Of a DNA stretch of 45,696 nt, positions 8,630 through 16,300 are shown one piece after another. Within the stretch, counting starts at the first letter, position 1; each line of letters begins with the position of its first letter. A program made the position numbers and the translations under genes. Where the stretch lies: contig JAISFP010000132.1 in the NCBI GenBank assembly GCA_031263525.1, positions 1 through 45,696 on the forward strand. Direction: 5' to 3'. The stretch is from Deltaproteobacteria bacterium. Its GTDB lineage: Bacteria; Desulfobacterota; Desulfarculia; Adiutricales; Adiutricaceae. Below the pieces are notes generated by a model that was not told the origin of the DNA, made no database searches, and saw only the letters and a program-made list of their open reading frames with translations.

Positions 8630-10078
8630 CTAAACGGACTGCGGGTCAGCCTCGTTGCCGGCTCCGTCCTTGAAGTCGCGCCCGGTCACCTGCGAGACAA
8701 GACTGTCCATCTTCTTCCGCCATCGACGTCCGGGGCGTAACCTGACGGAACCTTTGCGCACGGAAAGCATTCTGGCAGAATAGTCGCCCTGTCCCATCCG
8801 CGGGGCCGTCACGGAGCCGTCCTTCCAGGCAAAGCTCCTCCCGTCGCTCCAGTCCGCAACGGTGAGTCCGTTCATACGGAGAAGGAGGACCGAAAGTCTT
8901 CCGGAGCCTCCGTTGAGCAGCCCGTGAGTGGAAGAGTCTGTCACCCCACGCGACTCGGGGATGCATGCCGCGTCAAAGACGGGCCAGGCACGATTCACGG
9001 TACCGTCAATAACGAGGGCGGCCCAGTATGCCGCCCTGGACTCGGAGCCGGGTGTGTCAAGCCACGTCCGCGGCTCGCCGAAGAAAAGCTCCAGCGCCCC
9101 GAATGCCTTTGCGGTCAGGAATGCCCGTGACTCCAGCGGCGCCGAGTTCCAGAAACATACGGGGCAGTCGTCCGGGTCCGAGAAGATACGGCGGATCGCG
9201 GACATGATGTCCGCCCGGAGATCCGAGGCCCAGGACGGGGACTCTTGCCCGTACGAAAGCGCCGGCCCGGAGCTAAGCGGCGTCGCCAGCGCTCCCAGGA
9301 TCCCGAAACCCGTCTCGGGATCATCCCCTATGAACTTCAGAAGGTTGTCGTCCTCGCTCCCGTCAAGGTAAGGCCGGAGCATGTCTATGTGCGCCGGTGC
9401 CTCGTCCGTGGCCGGCGCTGCCGCCAGTGCCGAGCAGACGGAAGAGAGCCTGGCGACCAGGCCCCTTCCGCTCAAGGAAACTCCTTCAGGACGAGCGCCA
9501 ATCCCTGAATCCATCCGTGCCCGCGCGAAGTCAGCCACGGCCTTCGAAGCCGCTCCGCCGTTCTCGAACGCGCCGTAGCGAAGCACGGCCGACCTGGCGA
9601 ACAGAAGGTCTTCCGGAGCATCGTCACGGATCATGTCTGCCAGGGTCCGGGTCCAGACTGAGACAGAGGGATCGGCCCCTTGGAAGTTCCTGACAAGTTC
9701 CAGCCAGAGGGACCGGAGGACCAAGTCAGCATCCTGCCTGGGCAACTCGTCCAGGCTTCGGATGAAGCCATGACGGAAGTCCCTCTCCGTTCTGAGAACG
9801 ACTTCTCCCATCCGGTCGTCAAAAAGCAGGGGGGGAAGCTCGCGAAGCCTGTCGACGGGAATGTCCCAGACCAACGAACCGTCAGGCGCGTGACGGCGCG
9901 GTCTCTTGACAACAAGATCATAGAGCTCCTTCCTCTTCCTGAATCCGGGCAGGAACGTTCCTTCTTCCGAAGACGTCCAGCTCTCGATTATCCTGAGCTC
10001 CGATTCGACACGCCAGGGCATCTCGGGTTCCCGCATGACGGTTTCCGAAACCTCTCTGATCTTCTCGATAAGCTTCAT
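8630..10078 (-). CDS. ZorC-like protein with a degenerate EH-signature C-terminus
   Basis: The 482-residue protein occupies the zorC position directly after zorB, with a 4-bp ATGA overlap and AGGAGG just before the ATG. The C-terminal LLLRMNGLTVADWSDGRSF segment (residues about 398-416) has the pattern of the EH_Signature domain (PF15611), which is normally hydrophobic-LLR-I..L.VVEWS..G. The usual Glu would be Asp409 here. The downstream region, where the conserved His is expected before a Trp, reads RLRPGRRW, with no His. ZorC in type I Zorya is a DNA-binding partner of the ZorAB motor. The N-terminal 300 residues show no motif I recognise and look mostly helical. Assignment rests on gene position plus this C-terminal pattern. 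Loss of both signature residues is an inference from hand alignment. Confidence 0.55.
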   Translation of the reverse strand: MKLIEKIREVSETVMREPEMPWRVESELRIIESWTSSEEGTFLPGFRKRKELYDLVVKRPRRHAPDGSLVWDIPVDRLRELPPLLFDDRMGEVVLRTERDFRHGFIRSLDELPRQDADLVLRSLWLELVRNFQGADPSVSVWTRTLADMIRDDAPEDLLFARSAVLRYGAFENGGAASKAVADFARARMDSGIGARPEGVSLSGRGLVARLSSVCSALAAAPATDEAPAHIDMLRPYLDGSEDDNLLKFIGDDPETGFGILGALATPLSSGPALSYGQESPSWASDLRADIMSAIRRIFSDPDDCPVCFWNSAPLESRAFLTAKAFGALELFFGEPRTWLDTPGSESRAAYWAALVIDGTVNRAWPVFDAACIPESRGVTDSSTHGLLNGGSGRLSVLLLRMNGLTVADWSDGRSFAWKDGSVTAPRMGQGDYSARMLSVRKGSVRLRPGRRWRKKMDSLVSQVTGRDFKDGAGNEADPQSV

Positions 10079-11031
10079 GACGCCTCCTTCTGTCCTGACT
10101 CAGTGGCTGATGCTCTGTCTCCAGCCCCGCCGCGGAGCGAAGCGTCAGGTGCCGCGAGAACTATCCGAAAGTCCACCCGGCGATTCCGCCTTTTCTGATT
10201 TTCGTCGATCTGGATTACCTCGACCGGCCTGTTTTCACCGTATCCGGACATGCCGAACAAGAATTGACCCTCGCCGTTCTTAAGCTGTCCGAGCGAAGGA
10301 CCGGACTGCATCAGACGATTAAATGTAGCCCAGCTTCTGAACATGGAAAGTTGCAAGTTGTCATCTATCTTGCCGCGGGCGTGGTACTGCCTGTCATCCG
10401 TGTGTCCCTCGATCAGGATCACGTCAAACTTGCCAGGCTTGTAGATCCCGAGATCCACGCAAATGGCAGGCACTTCCTGGTTCCTCGTCCCGACGTAACA
10501 CGGCAGCGAAATTGACAGGATGTGGGCCAGAGCGTCCAGGGCCTCCTCGCCTTCGTCGGACTTCAAAGTATACTGGCCAGTGTCGAAGAGAACGCCGTCC
10601 TGGATGCGGAACACGCCTTCCGCCGAGTCTATTTCAACATTCTTTCCAAGCTTTTTCATCTCGTCCCGGATGTAGACGAGATAGGCGCTCCTGGCCTCGC
10701 GAGAGTCCAGTATCTCGCTTTTCAGCCGTCCGAACTCGTCCTCGAGCCTGGCAAGCCTCGCTAGCCTCGCTCGGGCCTGCTCGCGGTACGCCAAAAGATG
10801 TGCCGCCTTAAGCATCAGCTGCCTGTTCTCGTCCTGCAGCCTGTCGTTCAAGGCCGTCGTCTCCCGGTTCCTCCTGTCTGACTCGATGGAGGCCAGCTCC
10901 GTCCACATGAAGATTATCGCGGTCGCTATCATCGAGACGAAAAGGAGGACGGTCATGAGGTCGCTGACCGATGCCAGATATCCGTGGCTCTCCGCCTGCC
11001 GCCGCCCGCCGGAAACCTTTGCAGTTCTCAT
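10075..11031 (-). CDS. zorB: ZorB: MotB/OmpA-like subunit of a Zorya motor
   Basis: The protein has 318 residues. A short cytosolic N-terminus leads into one membrane helix (about 22-44) that begins SVSDLMTVLLF; Asp24 is in the position of the ion-carrying Asp of ZorB/MotB. A coiled-coil stretch (about 45-115) is followed by an OmpA-type peptidoglycan-binding domain (about 135-300) with IEGHTDDRQY, SMFRSWATFNRL, GYGENRPV and NRRVDFRIV. ZorB anchors the ZorA pentamer to the cell wall and forms the ion path. I moved the start from the in-frame GTG at 11058 to ATG 11031, which has GGGAGG 6 nt before it. It lies 158 bp after zorA and overlaps the ZorC-like gene by 4 bp, consistent with one operon. 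Confidence 0.85.
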   Translation of the reverse strand: MRTAKVSGGRRQAESHGYLASVSDLMTVLLFVSMIATAIIFMWTELASIESDRRNRETTALNDRLQDENRQLMLKAAHLLAYREQARARLARLARLEDEFGRLKSEILDSREARSAYLVYIRDEMKKLGKNVEIDSAEGVFRIQDGVLFDTGQYTLKSDEGEEALDALAHILSISLPCYVGTRNQEVPAICVDLGIYKPGKFDVILIEGHTDDRQYHARGKIDDNLQLSMFRSWATFNRLMQSGPSLGQLKNGEGQFLFGMSGYGENRPVEVIQIDENQKRRNRRVDFRIVLAAPDASLRGGAGDRASATESGQKEAS

Positions 11032-11189
11032 CTGAAACCTCCCGTCCTTGCCGATCACCCGACTCTTGCAGGCCTTCCCGACCCGTCTGACGCTTTCTGC
11101 TCTCCGCTCCTTCCCCAGCTGCTTCCTGCTTCTCCTTCCTTGACCCTCCTCGCCCTCGCTCCCGGGGGGCTTCTGGACGCTGCTGAACG
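11032..11189. other. zorA-zorB spacer
   Basis: The 158-bp GC-rich spacer is rich in C/T on the plus strand. It contains the zorB ribosome binding site (11038-11043, minus strand) and no other recognisable signal. Confidence 0.4.
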
Positions 11190-13259
11190 CTACTGGGGCA
11201 TATAATGCAAGACGTGACCCATCTCCTGCACGGTGATCCGCAGAGACGATATCGCCGTCGCGAAGCTGTCGTCTATGCGCTGGAGATGGTCCTCAGCCTG
11301 TCTTATGTTTTGCAGATACGATGTCTGCAGACTGCCGAGAGCGGTCGTGAGGGCGACGTCCAGGCTTCGCTGCCTTGCCTCCTGGGAGTCCCAGAGGGTC
11401 TGCAGGCCCCTCAGCATCCGGTCCCCAGCGTCAATGTTGCGCTCGTAGCTGTCGTCAAGGTAGTACACATGTCCGTCGAAACGGGTCAGCATCTTCTCGA
11501 CGGAAGTTTTCATGACCTTCGCTCCCGCCTCCTGACACAGCCAGACGTTCTCCGTGCGCCTGTTGGCCTCTGCCAGCATAGCATTCTGGCCCGCTATGAA
11601 CTTAAGGGTTTCGGCGTTGACAGACTCGGCAGCCTTCCTGGCCGCAGCCGTGCACGTCTCCGAGGTCACGCCCATCTGGCTCACCATTGACTCGGTCAAT
11701 TGGGAGACGTTGTCGAAGATCTTCTGGCACCCGTCGATCTTGGCGAGCACCGCCAGCTGGAGCTCCTCGCCGTTGCTTCTCGACTCCTTGAGGAAGTCTT
11801 TCAAGGACTCGGCCGCGCCGTCCATGGACTCCTTCAGGACGGAGAGCTGGGCGGCCGCGCTCTCCTGAACTGCGGCAGTCAAGCCGTTCTGGGCACCCAG
11901 GGCGGCGTCGCCGAGCTTGCCGATGGACTTTGTGACGTCCCCGGCAATCGTGTTTCCGATCTTCTCGACCTCCTGCGATATCCTGGCGGCAGCGGCGGAG
12001 GAGACGTCGCCCGCCGCCTTGTCCAGGCTGTCCGCGATCCCCTTGCCCAGACCCTCCACCGCGCTTCTCAGCCCGAGGGTCGACTCGGCGAAGTGCTTTC
12101 CTGCATCGTCCGCGGCCTTCTGCGCCGTGCTTGCCACCTTGGAAAGCGACTTCACGACCGTGCCCATTTCCTTCGACGCGGCCTTCACCGAGGAGACCAT
12201 CTCCTTCCCGGCGGCGATGTTCTCCTTGATGAGGAGGTTAACCTCCTTGAGGCTCTCTATCGTGGCCTGAGGCGTGCCCTCCATCGACTTGAAAAAGGCT
12301 TCCATCATGCCCCTGACCGTCGATGACGTCTCGAGGGCCCTCTCCGCCTTGATTTCCTCGAGATGACTTGATATTTTGTCCAAGTCGGGCTTTATGGCCG
12401 CCGCGGCGCTTCTGGCCAGAATGCCCTCTACGCTCTCCCGGAACCCGTCTATGAAGGGCTCCACGCTTCTTCCGAGCTCCGTCCTTACGGAGATCGCCGG
12501 CGTTGCCCCCTCCGGACCGTCCACGAGCCCCTTCAGGAGGTCCAGGTTCATCTTGGAAATGACTTCCGGGGAATACCTCACCACGGAGGCGTCCAGAACG
12601 GCGGTGAACGAGGCAACGCTTGCCGCTGCCTTTCTGAAGAAGTACTTCTCCAGCACAGAGAACGCAATTGACAGGGACAGGCCTGCCAGCGAAGTTAGAA
12701 AGGCCAGCTTGGAAGCATCCAGAAGCTTGCTCAGGCTGGCTGTCGCGCCGTTGACCAGCTCAATCGTGTCCAGCCTCCCGCCGCTGTCCGTCAAAGCCTG
12801 TATGTCCGCGAGCTGGATGCCGACAACCAGCCCTATAAATGTACCCAGTATGCCAATTCCCGTCAACCAGTTGGGCACGGCCGAGAACAATCTCTCGTTA
12901 AAATGATGAAGCATGAAGCCGTCCTCGCCGAAGAAGGACTCTGCGGAAAGGCTGCCGTAGACGGTTTCCGGATCGCCTTCCGGGATGAAGAGGCTCTGCC
13001 TGTACTCGGACCACTTCCCGCCGAGCAGGGGATGGACCCCAATGGTCTTGGACACCATGTCTATGGTCTTGGCAAAATGCTCGGTCCTGGACTGCGTCCC
13101 GCCTCCGAACCCCCTGTCGAGCTCAAGGACGCCGAACTGCATTCCGTTCACTATCAGGTTCCTCTGCCTGGCGCACATCATGACGCTTGCCAGGAAGATC
13201 AAAGCGATACCGGTACAGTACAATCCGATGAACCCGTCAGAAACAAACATGTTCAGCAT
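11190..13259 (-). CDS. zorA: ZorA: MotA/TolQ/ExbB-like motor subunit with long cytosolic tail
   Basis: The 689-residue protein has a first membrane helix at about 10-29. A conserved periplasmic/cytosolic segment with HPLLGGKWSEYRQSL (76-90) follows, then a second helix at about 128-152 (VPNWLTGIGILGTFIGLVVGI) and a third at about 184-206 (SKLAFLTSLAGLSLSIAFS). These are hallmark ZorA motifs. Residues about 240-689 form a long, mostly alpha-helical, coiled-coil tail rich in Ala, Glu, Lys and Ser, as in type I ZorA, where the tail transmits the signal from motor to effectors. The start ATG at 13259 follows GGGGGA by about 6 nt. The gene begins 77 bp after the giant helicase-like gene and precedes zorB. 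Zorya defends against phage; here that is inferred from the family. Confidence 0.88.
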   Translation of the reverse strand: MLNMFVSDGFIGLYCTGIALIFLASVMMCARQRNLIVNGMQFGVLELDRGFGGGTQSRTEHFAKTIDMVSKTIGVHPLLGGKWSEYRQSLFIPEGDPETVYGSLSAESFFGEDGFMLHHFNERLFSAVPNWLTGIGILGTFIGLVVGIQLADIQALTDSGGRLDTIELVNGATASLSKLLDASKLAFLTSLAGLSLSIAFSVLEKYFFRKAAASVASFTAVLDASVVRYSPEVISKMNLDLLKGLVDGPEGATPAISVRTELGRSVEPFIDGFRESVEGILARSAAAAIKPDLDKISSHLEEIKAERALETSSTVRGMMEAFFKSMEGTPQATIESLKEVNLLIKENIAAGKEMVSSVKAASKEMGTVVKSLSKVASTAQKAADDAGKHFAESTLGLRSAVEGLGKGIADSLDKAAGDVSSAAAARISQEVEKIGNTIAGDVTKSIGKLGDAALGAQNGLTAAVQESAAAQLSVLKESMDGAAESLKDFLKESRSNGEELQLAVLAKIDGCQKIFDNVSQLTESMVSQMGVTSETCTAAARKAAESVNAETLKFIAGQNAMLAEANRRTENVWLCQEAGAKVMKTSVEKMLTRFDGHVYYLDDSYERNIDAGDRMLRGLQTLWDSQEARQRSLDVALTTALGSLQTSYLQNIRQAEDHLQRIDDSFATAISSLRITVQEMGHVLHYMPQ

Positions 13260-13336
13260 ATCTTCCCCCTTTCATTTGTTCGGAAGCCGACAAAAAATTC
13301 TGTGCCGGCACCATGCCGCGTGTCAAGATGCGGACT

Positions 13337-16300
13337 TCAGGGATCAGGAGCAGTCCCGGAGCAGGACTCCGTCCGGGAAAGTTCATCATAGGGTCCCCTT
13401 CCGGTGTCCCCGCTCCGTCTCCGCTGAAATTCCCAGAGCGCCTCGTCCAGCAGCACCGCCTGGCCCTCCGGATCCTTTGCCCACAGAGGGCTCCATGCCC
13501 TGAGGAGCGGCTGACGCGAGCAGAGAGCGTCCGGCCGCATGATCTCCCGGTCCGACGCGCACGCCAGAGCGGCCGAGCAACCCCCGTCAGTCTCTATCGC
13601 GGCGATGCAGGCCCCGCTTCCGCCGCGATCCAGGACGCACAGATCCATGACTTCTCCCGTGTCAGCAGCTCCGGCACGGGTCACCCAGCCCCTGCCATCG
13701 AGCGACCTAGCCACGGTGTCGACGAATGAACCCGCACAGGATCGGACGGGACTGCCCGCCCCCGAAAGGGAGACGTCGCTCGCGGCCCCCCGCATGCCGG
13801 CAAGGTTCGGTGAGACACTCATGCCGGCAAGGCTCGCCTCCAGGAGCCGGCGCACGATACCCGGCGAACCGGCTCCGGTCAGCTCAGTCTCGCCAGCCCC
13901 CGGAAAAGATATAAAGATTCTCGCCTCCCTGCGGGCGCACTTCAGGATCGAGGCGAGCTCCCTTTCGTCCGGAACGACCGAGCCCGGGGAGATCATCACC
14001 ATGTCGCGCCTCTCTCTGAAGTCCCGGAAACTCTTCACCGTCACCGGCTCGGGCAACCCGTCTTCCGAAAAGGCGTGGGCTATGGACCGGTCAGCACTTA
14101 ATGCCTCGTCCAGCACGGTTCCGACCAGATCCGCCCGACTCTCGTCCAGAGTCGCCACGCCTACGGACAGCTCGCGACCGGAAGACAGGCTGGTGCGCAG
14201 CACCCTGCACACCTCGTCCGCGACCGCCCTGGCCTCGGCCTGGCCTCCTTTACCGTCGGGATGGTCCGCCTGTCCCGGCACGAGCCGGAAACTTACGGCA
14301 CAGCGTCCGGCATCGGGGAACTCCGCCGGGCCGCCCAGTTGGGAACTGGCCTCGGAGAAGCCTCGGATGCCCCCTCTCACGGAAAGGCGTTGCGGCGCGA
14401 GCCTCACGACGGGCAGCCCTGCCAGGCTCATTGCGTCAAGCAGGCACCTGTTCCCCGCGACCCGAACTTTGTCTTCCCGAGTTTCCGCTCTCCCGCCGCC
14501 ACATCCCCAGGCCACCCTTTCCGAGTCGCCGCATGCCAGGACATCCTCCTCCGAGTCGCCACATCCCCAGGCCACCCTTTCCGAGTCTCCACATGCCAGG
14601 ACATCCCCCTCCGAGTCGCCACATCCCCATGCCTCCCTTTCCGAGTCGACACGCTCCCAGACACCCGCTTCCGAGTCGCCACATCCCCAGGCATGCCCTT
14701 GCGCGGCATCCGCCTCCCTTTCGCCTGCATCAAGCGATTCCACTTTCCCTTCTCCGACCATGTCAGAGGGAAATTGTACCGGCGACATGCGCGGCGGATC
14801 GGCCGTCGCCACGACCGCCGTTGATCGGGCCAAGGCCCCGAGGGCCTCCCAAACGTTAATCTCCGAGGCGTCATCGTATATGACAAGAGCGAAAGGCGGC
14901 ACGTCATCCGGAATCGACTTCGCCACGGCCTCCGGGCTCGCCAGAACGCAACGGCACAGGACCGGGAAGAGTGCCGGAAGAGCGTCGAGAAGGTCGCGGG
15001 GGGCAAGCCGAACGCCCTCCCCCTTCTCCTTCTCCGCCTCGGTCGCCAGCCGCCTCAGTTCGGCATTCACGGCCCGCCGCCAGCCGGCAGGACGCGCCCG
15101 GGCGAGGATCCGGGGGACGGCGGCTCTGAGTCTCGATTCCCTGAGTCCGCGGTAGTTGGCAGCTGACTCTTCCCTCTTGTCGGGATCGAACCGGGCCACC
15201 CTTGGAATGGAGGGAAGGACGCTTTCCATAAAGAGCGAGGCAACAGCTCTTTTCAGTTCCCAGGGGGCGTCCTCCGACGCGAGGCTCCCGTTTTCCAGAG
15301 CCGCGACGAATTCGCAGAGCCCGAGCCGCGTGGCGTTCTCTTCAGCCTCCAGCCAGTCGCGCATCTCAGCCGACCGGCGGACCGACTCCGCTATCTCGGC
15401 GGCATCTGCCGCCGCTCGCCCTGCAAGCTCCTCAACCTCACCCGGGCGAGCCCTGCCCGCGAGGGCGTACATCCTTCCCGCGCTGCGCCGAAGAGCTTCC
15501 TGCTCCGCAAAGTGGCGCGGGATGCCCCCTGAGTCCGAGTTCCCGTGTCCAGAGCGGAGCGCGCACAGCTCCCTCCGGACGACGTCTGCAGCGGCACGAA
15601 GGCGGCGGCCTGCTTCCAGCAGTTCTCCGGGAGCCCTGGCCAGATCGAAGAGGGCGGGCATCATGGCGATGAAGGTCCTGAGGCTCTCGATACCCTGGGA
15701 GCCCTGAGAAAAAAGCAGTCCGGCCAGTCCGGGATCTGCCGCGGCCAGCGCACTGAGGCCCGAGAGCTCCCTCCATCTCTTCCTCATGAGGATAAGGGTC
15801 TTCAGATCGCGTTCCGTGTCCCAGCCCCTTCGGAGCGCGAAACCTGAGAGAGCTCTGCCGAAGAACTTTTTCAGCCTGAAGAGGCGCGTGGGCAGGAAGC
15901 TGTGGGCGACTTCGCTCCAGGCCGCCAGCAAGGACTCGAGGTCGCGGCCGTATGCGGCTTTGAGATCGTAGGTGCCCGAGAGCTGCCTGCCGAGTGTCCA
16001 GTGATCCTGCGCGATCCTTGCAGCGGCGCAGGCTTCCCGCATGACGATGACGGAATCGCTTTCTTCCGAAACCTCGCCGGCCACGGCTGACACCGATGCC
16101 CCGGCTGTCACGGCGGCCCTGGCCGTACGGCCCAGCGTCGCAAGGAGATCCGAGCTGACCTTGCTGACCTTCGGGCCTCCCGACAGGCGGACGAAATGCC
16201 CGAGCATGACTCTCAGCCGCTCGATGCCTGGCGCGAATCTGACCGGACCGACGACGGCCGCCTTGCAGGACACCATAGCCTCAAGCTCCGCTGCCAGCGC

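Noticed and set aside
11032-11058. GTG start for ZorB at 11058
   Set aside because: No ribosome binding site there, whereas ATG 11031 has GGGAGG at ideal spacing.
13539-15155. 538-codon plus-strand open frame antisense to the helicase-like gene
   Set aside because: It is a shadow of the minus-strand gene, whose helicase and nuclease-like motifs are recognisable. The antisense product is low complexity.
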